Notes under the pieces: model-generated
What the model saw: the letters and a program-made list of their open reading frames with translations, nothing else
What the model was told of the DNA's origin: nothing
Databases searched by the model: none
Program-made: the position numbers and the translations under genes
Origin: Patulibacter sp052039575
GTDB taxonomy: Bacteria > Actinomycetota > Thermoleophilia > Solirubrobacterales > Solirubrobacteraceae
Assembly: GCA_052039575.1 (NCBI GenBank)
Contig: JBQGEK010000144.1
Span: forward strand, 1-64,000
DNA: 64,000 bases
Direction: 5' to 3'
Part shown: positions 42,910 to 51,267 of the stretch, piece after piece
Numbering within the stretch: position 1 is the stretch's first letter
How the letters are laid out: every line of letters starts with the position of its first letter

Positions 42910-44202
42910 CTACAGCCGGAGCATCTCCGGCGTCGCCCGGACGTCGCGCGTCACGCCGCGCAGGTCGACGAGCAACGACGCACGGTCGACCGCATCCTCG
43001 TAGTCGACTCCCGGATGCTGTGTCACGATCACGACCGCATCGGCGCCGTCGAGCGCGGCATCGAAGTCGCTGTTCCGCAGGTCGAACTCCTCCAGCTCCG
43101 GGACGAACTCGTCGTGGTAGACGAGGTCTGCGCCGAGCGCCCGAAACAGCGTGATGATCTTCAGCGCCGGCGACTCTCGGGTATCCCCCACCCCGGCCTT
43201 ATAGCTGACGCCGAGCAAGCAGACCTTTGCGCCCTTGACCGCCTTCTGCTGCTCGTTGAGCGCGCGTTCGACCTTCTGCACGCAGTGGTACGGCATCTGC
43301 TGGTTGACCTTGCCGGCAAGCTCGATGAACTCGGCCTGCAGATCGAACTTCCGCGCCTGCCAGGACAGGTAGAACGGGTCGACCGGCAGGCAGTGGCCGC
43401 CCATCCCGGGGCCGGGCTCGAAGCGCATGAAGCCGTACGGCTTGGTCGACGCTGCCTCCACGACCTCCCAGATGTCGATGCCCATCCGGTCGGTGAGCAT
43501 CGCCAGCTCGTTGACGAGCGCGATGTTGACGGTGCGAAAGACGTTCTCCAACAGCTTGGTGAGTTCCGCCGCCTCGGGCGAACTGACCTCGACGACCTGA
43601 TCGCACGCCTCACGGTACAACGTCGTCGCGCGCTCGAGGCACGCTTCGGTCATCGCGCCAACGACCTTCGGTGTGGTCCGCAGTGTGTAGTCGGTGCGAC
43701 CCGGGTCGATCCGTTCGGGAGAGAACGCCAGGAACACGTCCTGGCCGATCGTCAGACCGGCACCCTCCAGCATGGGGGCCAGCAGGTCGCGAGTGCACCC
43801 CGGGTATGTCGTGGATTCCAGCACGATCAACTGTCCCGGCCGAACGATCGCACGCACCATCTCGGTGGCGGAGTTGAGTGCTCGCAGGTCCGGCTCGCGG
43901 TTCGCCGACAGCGGCGTCGGGACACAGATGATCACCGCATCGGTGCCAGCCAAGGCCTGTGGGTCCGCCGACGCTTCGAACCGGTCGCTGATCGCGTCGA
44001 GGGTCTCGTCCGCGACATCCTCGATGTAGCTGACGCCCGCGTTCAGCGCGGCGATCTTCTCCTCGTCGATGTCGACGCCGACGACGTCGTGGCCGGCGTC
44101 GGCGAAGCCGATCACGAGCGGTAGGCCGACGTAGCCCAGTCCGAGGATTCCGCTCCGCAGACGCTGCCTTTGCTCGAAAGTCGCTCTGTCCGCCGCCGTC
44201 AC
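42910..44202 (-). CDS. nucleotide-sugar 6-dehydrogenase (UDP-GlcNAc/ManNAc/Glc type)
   Basis: A 430-residue UDP-glucose/GDP-mannose dehydrogenase family enzyme starting at GTG 44202. NAD loop GILGLGYVGLPLVIGFADAG; VPTPLSANREPDL; STTYPGCTRDLLAPML, the WecC/WbpA-like variant; FSPERIDPG; KLLENVFRTVNIALVNELAM; and the catalytic Cys in GMGGHCLPVDPFYL (~265). The third domain has CLLGVSYKAGVGDTRESPAL. It oxidises a UDP-sugar to a uronic acid using two NAD+, supplying an acidic sugar. The YVGLP and TTYPG motifs favour the UDP-HexNAc branch over UDP-glucose. Confidence 0.93.
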   Translation of the reverse strand: MTAADRATFEQRQRLRSGILGLGYVGLPLVIGFADAGHDVVGVDIDEEKIAALNAGVSYIEDVADETLDAISDRFEASADPQALAGTDAVIICVPTPLSANREPDLRALNSATEMVRAIVRPGQLIVLESTTYPGCTRDLLAPMLEGAGLTIGQDVFLAFSPERIDPGRTDYTLRTTPKVVGAMTEACLERATTLYREACDQVVEVSSPEAAELTKLLENVFRTVNIALVNELAMLTDRMGIDIWEVVEAASTKPYGFMRFEPGPGMGGHCLPVDPFYLSWQARKFDLQAEFIELAGKVNQQMPYHCVQKVERALNEQQKAVKGAKVCLLGVSYKAGVGDTRESPALKIITLFRALGADLVYHDEFVPELEEFDLRNSDFDAALDGADAVVIVTQHPGVDYEDAVDRASLLVDLRGVTRDVRATPEMLRL

Positions 44203-44574
44203 GCGCTCGCGAATCCACGGCCACCGGCACCGTGACGACGCGTGTCGGAGACCTGATGACCGCTCGGCCTACGGGTACCGAGACCAGCACGACGACCAGG
44301 TGTGCCGCGAACGCATATCGGCGCGGTGACGGTACCCCAACGTTCTGCCGTCACACCGATCGCCACCAACGCGCCAGCAGGCAGTTCATGTCGGTGACGA
44401 TTCACGAACCGAATAGTAGCGATCAAACGGCACTGATCACCCCCCGGCAGCAACCTCCACCGGTTCGCTTCGACTCGCTACTTGGTCTTCAAGTCGTGCA
44501 GCGAACCGCCACTGGCGGGCTGACGCGCGATGGGCCGTTGGGCCCGACTCGCACGCGCGGACCCCACGGCCCGC
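44203..44574. other. intergenic region upstream of the dehydrogenase
   Basis: No convincing gene. A minus-strand TACTAT box (44413-44418) could be the -10 of the dehydrogenase, giving a ~200-nt leader. Beside it is the short inverted repeat GATCA-(8)-TGATC (44421-44438), a possible operator. A weak GGGCC/GGCCC stem near 44530 may end the minus-strand nucleotidyltransferase transcript. Confidence 0.4.
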
Positions 44575-45636
44575 TCAGGCCGGCCCCGACACCAACCGCT
44601 CGTCACTCGCGGCGAGCGTCTCGCCGTCCGCCACCAGCAACGGCCCGTTCGCCGCCACCCCGGACGCGACGCGGGCCCGCTCGCCGACGACGCAGTCGCG
44701 CAGGCGCACGCCCGACTCGACGACGGCGTTCGGCAGCAGCACCGCCCGCTCCAGCACAGCGTCGGCGCCGACGATCGCTCCGGCTCCGACCACCGAGCCG
44801 CTGCCGATCACCGCACCGGCGGCGACCTGGGCGCCGTCCTCGACCAGGGCATCCGCTGCCACGGTGGCGGCGGGGTCGACCAGCGCGGCCGCGGAGCGCT
44901 CGGCTCGCAGGCGAGCCTGCACGTCGGTCTCGACCGCGCCGCGGAGCACGTCGGCGACCGCCTGCAGGTAGCGCTCGGGCGTGCCGATGTCCATCCAGTA
45001 GGCGTCCCGGTGCACGAAGCCGTACAGGCCGTCACCGACCAGCCGGGGCCAGACCTCGCGCTCGATCGAGACCTCGCGGCCCGGCGGGATCATGTCGAGC
45101 ACGTCCCGCTCCAGCACGTAGGCACCGGCCGAGATCAGGTTGGTGTCGATCTCCTCCGGCTTCGGCTTCTCGAGGAACCCGGCGACGCGATGGTCGTCGT
45201 GGAGCCGGACCAGGCCGTAGGCCGAGGGGTCTTCGACCGGCACCAGCGCCAGCGTGCCGCGGGCGCCGGACCGCTCGTGCGCGGCGACCTGGGCCGTCAG
45301 GTCCATGTCGGTGAGGACGTCGCCGTTGAGCAGCAGAAAGCGGTCGTCGAGATGCTCCCCGGCCATCTTCACGCCGCCGGCGGTCCCGCGCGGCTCGGGC
45401 TCGAAGACCCAGGTGATCGAGACGCCGTAACGCGACCCGTCGCCGAACGCCTCGACCATCGCGTCGGACCTGAAGCCGCAGCAGAGGACGACGTCGGTCA
45501 TTCCGTGCCGGGCGACCCACTGCAAGGCGTACGCGAGGAACGGTCGATCGACGATCGGCACGTTCGGCTTGGGCCGGTTGCTGGTCAAGGGCCGCAGCCG
45601 CGTGCCCTTGCCCCCGACGAGAATCACTGCCTGCAC
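44575..45636 (-). CDS. sugar-1-phosphate nucleotidyltransferase with left-handed beta-helix
   Basis: A 353-residue enzyme. The pyrophosphorylase domain starts MQAVILVGGKGTRLRPLTSN with RPKPNVPIVDRPFL, GTAGGVKMA, LLLNGDVLTDMDL, EKPKPEEIDTNLISAGAYVL and YWMDIGTPERYLQAV. The C-terminal ~90 residues are hexapeptide repeats (ATVAADALVEDGAQVAAGAV, IGSGSVVGAGAIVGADAVLE). It resembles GDP-mannose/glucose-1-phosphate nucleotidyltransferases that make NDP-sugars for EPS. It is transcribed away from the dehydrogenase promoter region, just upstream of it on the minus strand. Confidence 0.92.
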   Translation of the reverse strand: MQAVILVGGKGTRLRPLTSNRPKPNVPIVDRPFLAYALQWVARHGMTDVVLCCGFRSDAMVEAFGDGSRYGVSITWVFEPEPRGTAGGVKMAGEHLDDRFLLLNGDVLTDMDLTAQVAAHERSGARGTLALVPVEDPSAYGLVRLHDDHRVAGFLEKPKPEEIDTNLISAGAYVLERDVLDMIPPGREVSIEREVWPRLVGDGLYGFVHRDAYWMDIGTPERYLQAVADVLRGAVETDVQARLRAERSAAALVDPAATVAADALVEDGAQVAAGAVIGSGSVVGAGAIVGADAVLERAVLLPNAVVESGVRLRDCVVGERARVASGVAANGPLLVADGETLAASDERLVSGPA

Positions 45637-45747
45637 TGCCTACCTCCACGACCGTCGAACATCAACCGAGCTGGGGAGGCTCCGCCGGGACAATACGTCA
45701 GCCGGAGGCGGACAGACGATCGAAAGGTTGCACCGTCGCCGGGACCG

Positions 45748-45766
45748 CGCTGCGGTCACCGCAGCG
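45748..45766 (-). terminator. hairpin overlapping the stop of the small membrane gene
   Basis: CGCTGCGGT / ACCGCAGCG, a perfect 9-bp inverted repeat with a single central base, includes the TGA of the 65-codon minus-strand gene. Likely terminator, partly coding. Confidence 0.5.
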
Positions 45767-45953
45767 GCATCATCGTCCGCCCCGTGGGGACGGCCGGCAA
45801 GCCGCGCGCGGAGCGCGACGCCGACCGGGCCGCGACGGCCGCGGTCGGATGCCGTAGCTCGCGCTGCCTTCGGCGTGCGAGGACCAGCAGTGCCGTCACG
45901 ATCAGCGCGTCGACGACGATCCAGCTGGCCAGCAGGAGGGGGATCCAGGCCAT
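45756..45953 (-). CDS. small membrane protein, 65 aa
   Basis: Begins MAWIPLLLASWIVVDALIVT ALLVLARRRQREL: one N-terminal membrane helix followed by a basic cytosolic tail (positive-inside). The remaining ~35 residues are Arg/Ala-rich. No known family. It precedes the nucleotidyltransferase in the same direction, with a hairpin between, so it is probably its own transcript. The composition fits a small envelope protein, but a spurious frame cannot be excluded. Confidence 0.5.
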   Translation of the reverse strand: MAWIPLLLASWIVVDALIVTALLVLARRRQRELRHPTAAVAARSASRSARGLPAVPTGRTMMPLR

Positions 45954-46146
45954 CGGTGCAGTTCACCACATCTCTCGGGGACGCGGTGCGCATACCCCGA
46001 ATCCGCCCCGCGCACGCACCCCGCGAACGCGCCGAGCGCACGAGTCCTCGTGGTCGAGCCCGCCGATCCCCCCACCGCCGAGCCGCCCTCGAGCGGGTGA
46101 ACCCGACGTTTCGATCAGGTTTCTCCCCAACGCAGACGATCCGACG

Positions 46147-46152
46147 TAGACT
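46147..46152 (+). promoter_or_regulatory. -10 box of a leaderless gene
   Basis: TAGACT, six bases before ATG 46159, within CGTAGACTGCGTACAT. Almost the same 16-mer (CGTAGACTTCGTACAT) recurs near 47507, upstream of a short reading frame. Confidence 0.5.
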
Positions 46153-46158
46153 GCGTAC

Positions 46159-46605
46159 ATGCAGGATGCCGAAAACGCCTCCGTGGATGGCTCGAAGCTC
46201 GTGGTCACGACCCACGCGGCTCATCGCTGGGCGTCCCGGGTCCGCGGCAACGAGCACCTGCCCCGCCAAGAGGCGGAAGCCGACCTGATGCGCTGCGCGC
46301 GGGTCGCCGAGGTCCGCACCACGGCACCGTCGTGGCTGCTGGTGGCGGACGACGAGTTCCTCGACTCGCGCTATCTGATGCTCGGCGACGACATAGCGAT
46401 CATCGTCGTCCCCCTCGGCCGCAGCACGACCCGGTGGGCGGCGACCACGGTGGTCACGCGCACCGACGCCGGGTCGGTCGCGTCCGCCCAGCGTCGATCG
46501 GCCCGGCATCTGCGGATGATCCAGGAACGCGAACGGACCCCTCGCCGGATCCGGGGCGACAACCGCCGCGACCCCGGACGGAGCGTGACCGAGCTCGACG
46601 ACTGA
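46159..46605 (+). CDS. uncharacterised protein, 148 aa
   Basis: I do not recognise this cytosolic protein. It reads MQDAENASVDGSKLVVTTHA then AHRWASRVRGNEHLPRQEAE, followed by a beta-rich part (SWLLVADDEFLDSRYLMLGD, DIAIIVVPLGRSTTRWAATT VVTR) and a basic C-terminus. The opening THAAHRWASRV helix with the following strand order recalls the small toxin-like/RelE-type or DUF4258-like fold, in which a His and Arg pair sits in the first helix, but catalytic residues are not certain. No partner gene overlaps it. It is leaderless by promoter position. Confidence 0.65.
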   Translation: MQDAENASVDGSKLVVTTHAAHRWASRVRGNEHLPRQEAEADLMRCARVAEVRTTAPSWLLVADDEFLDSRYLMLGDDIAIIVVPLGRSTTRWAATTVVTRTDAGSVASAQRRSARHLRMIQERERTPRRIRGDNRRDPGRSVTELDD

Positions 46606-46722
46606 CTGCACCGAGCGGATCGGCATCGCCGAATCGGGTACCCACCCCTCGTGCTGCTCCGCCCAGACCCGCACCCCGGCGTCAGCCTCCCGCGAGAGGC
46701 TCCGTCATCATCGGGTGGCGCC

Positions 46723-47487
46723 GTGATCGACCTGCACTGCCACATCCTTCCTGGCGTCGACGACGGCCCCGAGCAGCTCTCGGGCAGCCTCGCCCTTGCT
46801 CGCGCCCAGGTCGAGGCGGGGGTCACGACCGTGGTCGCCACGCCCCACGTCAGCTGGACCCACCCGACGCCGACCAGCAGCATCGGCCCCGCGGTCGCCG
46901 CCCTCCAGGCCGCGATCAGCGCGGCAGCGATCCCGCTGCGCGTGCTTCCCGGCGCGGAGGTCGCACTGACCCGGGCCGTCGACCTCACCGCGGAGCAGCT
47001 CGCCGAGCTGCGACTGGGCGACAGCGGCTGGCTGCTGCTCGAGCCCCCGATCGCGGTCGACTCACCTGGCCTCGAAGGCATGATCGGACTGGTCCAATCC
47101 CGGGGCAACCGGATCCTGCTCGCCCACCCCGAACGCTGCGCTGCGTTCCACAGCGACCCGAACCTGCTCGGGCGCCTGGTGCGCTCGGGCTGCCGTGCCC
47201 AGGTCACCGCAGGCGCCCTGACCGGCGCGTTCGGCCGAACCGTCCAGGCCCTCGCCCGACGCTTCGTCGATGAGGGACTGATCCACGTGGTGGCATCGGA
47301 TGCCCACGACGCCGACTACCGCCGCCCGGGCCTGCGGCCCGCGATCGAAGACGCCGGGTACGCCCCGCTCGCCGCTTGGCTGACCGCCGACGCACCCGGC
47401 GCGATCCTCGCCAACCGCCCGCTGCCACCGCGCCCCGACTTCACCCCCGTACGGAACAAGCGGCGACGCTGGCGCGGAGGACGCTGA
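46723..47487 (+). CDS. CpsB/CapC-type PHP tyrosine-protein phosphatase
   Basis: A 254-residue PHP-domain phosphatase. I place the start at GTG 46723 because family members begin with the metal-binding motif, here VIDLHCHILPGVDDGPEQ; a GTG at 46651 would add 24 atypical residues. Other metal ligands: VVATPHVSW, LLLEPP, LLAHPERCAAF and VVASDAHDADYR. Mn-dependent CpsB enzymes dephosphorylate BY-kinases, so the partner is probably the Wzz/kinase at 39009, although the gene lies 6 kb away. It closes the EPS region. Confidence 0.9.
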   Translation: MIDLHCHILPGVDDGPEQLSGSLALARAQVEAGVTTVVATPHVSWTHPTPTSSIGPAVAALQAAISAAAIPLRVLPGAEVALTRAVDLTAEQLAELRLGDSGWLLLEPPIAVDSPGLEGMIGLVQSRGNRILLAHPERCAAFHSDPNLLGRLVRSGCRAQVTAGALTGAFGRTVQALARRFVDEGLIHVVASDAHDADYRRPGLRPAIEDAGYAPLAAWLTADAPGAILANRPLPPRPDFTPVRNKRRRWRGGR

Positions 47488-47541
47488 GCCCGGACGGGCC
47501 GCGCGTAGACTTCGTACATCACCAACACTTGGAGGTATTCG

Positions 47542-47610
47542 GTGGCGTTCGTCATGTACGGTAGAGGCATGCTCCCCCAATCACGGTCCCTCTGCTCCGC
47601 CGGCAGCTAG
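47542..47610 (+). CDS. possible 22-residue peptide
   Basis: GTG 47542 follows a full GGAGGT Shine-Dalgarno five bases upstream, the best ribosome site in the area, and opens a 22-codon frame starting MAFVMYGRGMLP with one Cys near the end. A CGTAGACTTCGTACAT promoter-like 16-mer lies just upstream. An internal ATG (47569) itself lies six bases after TACGGT. No larger gene is in frame, so this may be a leader peptide for the downstream operon or a free small protein. Confidence 0.35.
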   Translation: MAFVMYGRGMLPQSRSLCSAGS

Positions 47611-47709
47611 CCCCGGACCCGCGGCCGGCGCAGCACCGCTCGCCCCCCGCAGCACCGACAGATCGACGTTCCCCGCAGTAGGGCCCGCTCCGCGGCGTCC
47701 GACCTGCTG

Positions 47710-47738
47710 CTGCGCTCCGCCGGCGGAAGCCGTATATT
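47710..47738 (+). promoter_or_regulatory. promoter of the seven-gene synthase operon
   Basis: CTGCGC, 17-bp spacer, TATATT. The predicted start near 47745 gives a ~36-nt leader before TTG 47781. The pair resembles the promoters at 10722-10749 and 24904-24931. Confidence 0.6.
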
Positions 47739-47780
47739 CATGGGCTGATTGGGCCCAAACCGCCTGAGCCCGGAGTCGAC

Positions 47781-48809
47781 TTGCCAGCCGAACGTCAATA
47801 TCGCCATCCCGTGGCGCTCACCGCGCTTCGGCCGTTTGTGCGTCTCTCCCAGCGCCTCGAGCGCCAGACGGTGCCGGTTCCCGAGCCCCCGCGGCCGGCA
47901 CCGGAGCCCGCGCCGCGCCACTCGGAGCCGATGCCTCCCGTGAACCCGCCCGAAGCGGAGCGCGAATCCACGGAGCCCGAGCCCGCAACGATGCCGGAGC
48001 CGCCCCGCGAGACCACGGCTCCGTCGTCGGAGGTCGTCCCTGACGACTCCTCCGACGCGTCGCCGACGACCGAGCAGTACCAAGCGATCGACGCCTCAGT
48101 GGTGCCCGTCCCGGTCGAGAGCCTCAACCGCCTCGTGCTCGCGGTCGACGAGCTCGGTTCCGAGATGGTCCACGTCCGCGAGGCGATCCGCGAGCTGACC
48201 GCGACGCTCTCGGAGTCCCAGGCCGGCTTCGCGCGGATCGTCGCGGGCCAGGCGCACGCGAACGGCTCCACCGCGCCAGATCCCCTGACCCTGCCGGACC
48301 CGCTCGAGGCGGTCACCGGCCCGTACGTCTCGGGCGCCCCGTCGCCGACGCCGTTCACCGCTCCGCCGGCGGTGGCCGGCGAGACGCCGCCTGCCTTCGA
48401 CCCTGCGTCGCTGGCGCCCCGCTCCGATCCGGCCCCCGCGGCAGCCCCGCCCGCTCCCGCGTTCTCCTTCCCGGAATCGTCGGATCCCCGGACCCCGACC
48501 CCCGAGCACGCCAACGGCCTCGGTGACCTGCCGATCGTCAGCACCGGCGAGGTGCAGGTCGTGATCGGTCCGATCGGGTCGCTCGACGAGCTCGACGACG
48601 CCGTCGACCACATCCGTCGGATCAACGGCGTCACGTCGGTCTCGGTGTCGTCGTTCGAAGGGGCGCACGTGGTCCTCACCGGCGAGCTGTCGCGAGCACT
48701 GCCGCTCGCCAGCCTGCTCCGCACCGAGATCGGTCGCGACGTCACGTCGTGCCGGCTCGTCGACGGCCGGATCGTGGTCGACTTCGGCGAAGCCGGTCCC
48801 CGGGCATGA
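47781..48809 (+). CDS. Pro/Glu-rich protein with C-terminal ferredoxin-like domain (operon gene 1)
   Basis: TTG 47781 with GGAG five bases upstream starts a 342-residue protein. Residues ~25-90 are Pro/Glu/Ala-rich and probably unfolded; ~100-150 is a short helical part (VPVESLNRLVLAVDELGSEM VHVREAIREL) likely to coil; ~155-240 is another Pro/Ala linker. The C-terminal ~85 residues (EVQVVIGPIGSLDELDDAVD HIRRINGVTSVSV ...) form a beta-alpha-beta-beta-alpha-beta unit like HMA/ACT-type small domains. No membrane span: it is cytosolic. Its ATGA overlap with the next gene and first position suggest a scaffold or regulator of the synthase. Confidence 0.75.
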   Translation: MPAERQYRHPVALTALRPFVRLSQRLERQTVPVPEPPRPAPEPAPRHSEPMPPVNPPEAERESTEPEPATMPEPPRETTAPSSEVVPDDSSDASPTTEQYQAIDASVVPVPVESLNRLVLAVDELGSEMVHVREAIRELTATLSESQAGFARIVAGQAHANGSTAPDPLTLPDPLEAVTGPYVSGAPSPTPFTAPPAVAGETPPAFDPASLAPRSDPAPAAAPPAPAFSFPESSDPRTPTPEHANGLGDLPIVSTGEVQVVIGPIGSLDELDDAVDHIRRINGVTSVSVSSFEGAHVVLTGELSRALPLASLLRTEIGRDVTSCRLVDGRIVVDFGEAGPRA

Positions 48810-48988
48810 AGAACCTGCTGGTCGCCGTCCTGGTGGCGCTGGCCTTCGCGGTCTTCTTCACCGCGTTCCTGCTGCTCCCCCTGCTGGTGATCCTCATCGC
48901 CTACTGGGTGATGATCTGGCAGGCCAAGCGGCGCTCGCGGAAGGCGAAGGCCACCAACCACCCCGAAGCCGAGGCGGCGAAGGCATGA
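48806..48988 (+). CDS. 60-aa membrane protein (operon gene 2)
   Basis: MKNLLVAVLVALAFAVFFTA then FLLLPLLVILIAYWVMIW: two closely spaced or one long hydrophobic region, followed by a basic tail (QAKRRSRKAKATNHPEAE). ATGA overlaps on both sides. Small single- or double-span proteins are common partners of polysaccharide synthases (compare cellulose- and PgaD-type subunits), so it is probably a synthase accessory subunit; this is inference from context. Confidence 0.75.
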   Translation: MKNLLVAVLVALAFAVFFTAFLLLPLLVILIAYWVMIWQAKRRSRKAKATNHPEAEAAKA

Positions 48989-51267
48989 CGTCCGAGCGCA
49001 TTCCGTCCGGCGGACCATCCGACTACAACCTCGCCGCGTCCTGGGCACGCCGTATAGCCGCACGCCACGACCTCGAGTTCGTCGACCTGCGCACGTACGA
49101 GGACGGCCCGCTCGTCGCGCAACTACTCGACGAGCAGAGCTGCCGCGAGCTGCGCGCCCTGCCGCTCGGCCTCCGTGACGGCGCGGTCACCGTCGCCGTG
49201 CTCGATCCGACGCTTCCCGGGCTCGAGCGCACGCTGTCCCACCGGCTCGGCGGGCGTCCTGTCCGGCTGGCCGTCTCGGCCGACGACGCGCTCCGCGGGG
49301 CGATCGAACGGCGCTTCGCCGAGCAGGTCGAGGACGAGGTCACCTACCAGGGGTCCCAGCTCGGCGACATCCTGATCTCGTACGGCGTCGTCACGCCGGC
49401 CCAGGTCGACGCCGGCCTTCGCGAGCAGGAGACGTCCGGCGGCCTGCTCGGCAACATCCTGCTGCACGCCGACCTGATCGACGAAGCCACGCTGATCCAG
49501 GCGCTCTCCGAGCTGCACGAGCTGCCGGTGATCGACCTCGGCGCCGTCGAGCCGACGCCCGAGGCGCTGATCGAGGTTCCCGAGTACATGCAGCGCGAGC
49601 TGCGGATCGTGCCGATCGCCGTGCGCGGCGACACGCTGTTCGTCGCTAGCCGCGACATCCTCCGTCCGGCCGACCGCGAGCGGCTGCAGACGGTGACCGC
49701 CAAACACCCCGCGGTACTGCTCGCGCCCGCCAGCGAGATCGACCTGCTGCAGCAGCGGATCAACCGGGACGCCTACTCGCACACCGCGGTCGACCTGCTG
49801 CGCGAGAACGACCCGGCCGACTCCGGCAGCGTCGTCTTCACCCGTGGCCAGAAGATGACCTTCGCGATCCTCGCGCTGCTGGTCATCGTCTTCCTCTTCA
49901 TCGCACCGATCACCGCGCTCGCGGTCGTCTTCGGCGTGCTCAGCGTCTTCCACCTCGCGGTCTCGTTCTACAAGCTCCGGTTGGTGCTGAAGAGCCTCGG
50001 CGCCCACGCCGGGATCGACGTCACCCAGGACGAGGTCGACGGGCTCGACGACTCGACCCTGCCGACCTACACGATCCTCGTGCCGCTGTTCCGCGAGGCC
50101 GCCGTCGTCCCGGCCCTGGTCCGCGGCGTCCACGGGCTCGACTACCCGCGCCACAAGCTCGACGTCCGGCTGCTCTGCGAGGAGGAGGACGAGGAGACGA
50201 TCGAGGCGATCCGCGCGCTCAACCTGCCGGCGCACTTCCATCTGGTGATCGTGCCCCCGAGCCTGCCCCAGACCAAGCCGAAGGCGTGCAACTACGGCCT
50301 GATCCAGGCGACGGGCGAGATCACCGTGATCTACGACGCCGAGGACCGGCCGGATCCGGACCAGCTCAAGCGCGTCGTCGCCGCGTTCCGCAAGTCGCCG
50401 AGCAACGTCGCCTGCATCCAGGCCAAGCTGAACTACTTCAACTCGGAGCAGAACCTGCTGACGCGCTGGTTCACCACCGAGTACTCGATGTGGTTCGACC
50501 TGATGCTGCCGGGTCTGGACAACGCGAAGGCGCCGATCCCGCTGGGCGGCACGTCGAACCACTTCAAGACCCGCGAGCTGCTCGAGCTCGGGGCGTGGGA
50601 TCCGTACAACGTCACCGAGGACGCCGACCTGGGGATCCGCCTGTACAAGGCCGGGCTCGAGACGGCCGTGATCGACTCGACCACGTACGAGGAAGCCAAC
50701 TCGGACCTGCCCAACTGGATCCGCCAGCGCTCGCGCTGGATCAAGGGCTACTTCCAGACGTACCTGGTCCACATGCGCAACCCGGTGAAGCTCTACCGGC
50801 AGATGGGCTTCTCGGGCTTCATCAGCTTCCAGCTGGTGATCGGCGGCACCCTCACCTTCCTGATCAACCCGATCATGTGGGGCCTGACGACGCTGTTCAC
50901 GCTGTCGCAGTGGGACCTGATCCGGCAGATCTTCCCCGGCTTCGTCTTCTACGCCGCCGTCTTCCAGCTGGTGGTCGGCAACTTCGTCTTCGTCTACGCC
51001 AACATCGCCGGCACGATCCACCGCGGCTACTTCTCGCTGGTCCGCCAGGCGCTGTTCTCGCCGCTCTACTGGGGCTTCATGTCGATCGCCGCCTGGAAGG
51101 GCTTCTGGCAGCTGATCACCAACCCCTTCTACTGGGAGAAGACCGAGCACGGGCTCGACGCGGCGCACACGCCCGCGGCCCCCCGAGCCGCCGCTCCCCC
51201 GGCCGTCGCGGCACCGACCGCGACAGCCACCGTTCTCGAACCGAGCGCCGGGCGGGTGCGCGCATGA
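48985..51267 (+). CDS. GspE-N/MshEN-GT2 fusion polysaccharide synthase (operon gene 3)
   Basis: A 760-residue fusion. Residues ~15-270 contain two GspE N-terminal-like modules; the second starts with the MshEN-type helix pair QLGDILISYGVVTPAQVDAG (~125) and LLGNILLHADLIDEATLIQA (~155). Two helices follow (~285-325). The GT2 domain (~365-600) has YTILVPLFREAAVV, YDAEDRPDPDQLKR (DxD), TEDADLGIRLYKAG and RQRSRWIKG (Q-x-x-RW), so all processive-synthase motifs are present. Four C-terminal helices end near residue 715. MshEN domains of other proteins bind c-di-GMP. The first helix keeps L-G..L...G......L...LR.Q, the second is degenerate. This is the catalytic core of the operon. Confidence 0.9.
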   Translation: MTSERIPSGGPSDYNLAASWARRIAARHDLEFVDLRTYEDGPLVAQLLDEQSCRELRALPLGLRDGAVTVAVLDPTLPGLERTLSHRLGGRPVRLAVSADDALRGAIERRFAEQVEDEVTYQGSQLGDILISYGVVTPAQVDAGLREQETSGGLLGNILLHADLIDEATLIQALSELHELPVIDLGAVEPTPEALIEVPEYMQRELRIVPIAVRGDTLFVASRDILRPADRERLQTVTAKHPAVLLAPASEIDLLQQRINRDAYSHTAVDLLRENDPADSGSVVFTRGQKMTFAILALLVIVFLFIAPITALAVVFGVLSVFHLAVSFYKLRLVLKSLGAHAGIDVTQDEVDGLDDSTLPTYTILVPLFREAAVVPALVRGVHGLDYPRHKLDVRLLCEEEDEETIEAIRALNLPAHFHLVIVPPSLPQTKPKACNYGLIQATGEITVIYDAEDRPDPDQLKRVVAAFRKSPSNVACIQAKLNYFNSEQNLLTRWFTTEYSMWFDLMLPGLDNAKAPIPLGGTSNHFKTRELLELGAWDPYNVTEDADLGIRLYKAGLETAVIDSTTYEEANSDLPNWIRQRSRWIKGYFQTYLVHMRNPVKLYRQMGFSGFISFQLVIGGTLTFLINPIMWGLTTLFTLSQWDLIRQIFPGFVFYAAVFQLVVGNFVFVYANIAGTIHRGYFSLVRQALFSPLYWGFMSIAAWKGFWQLITNPFYWEKTEHGLDAAHTPAAPRAAAPPAVAAPTATATVLEPSAGRVRA

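Noticed and set aside
44199..44453. 84-codon minus-strand frame before the dehydrogenase gene
   Set aside because: Arg/Gly-rich with no ribosome site, and it overlaps the likely leader and promoter of the dehydrogenase.
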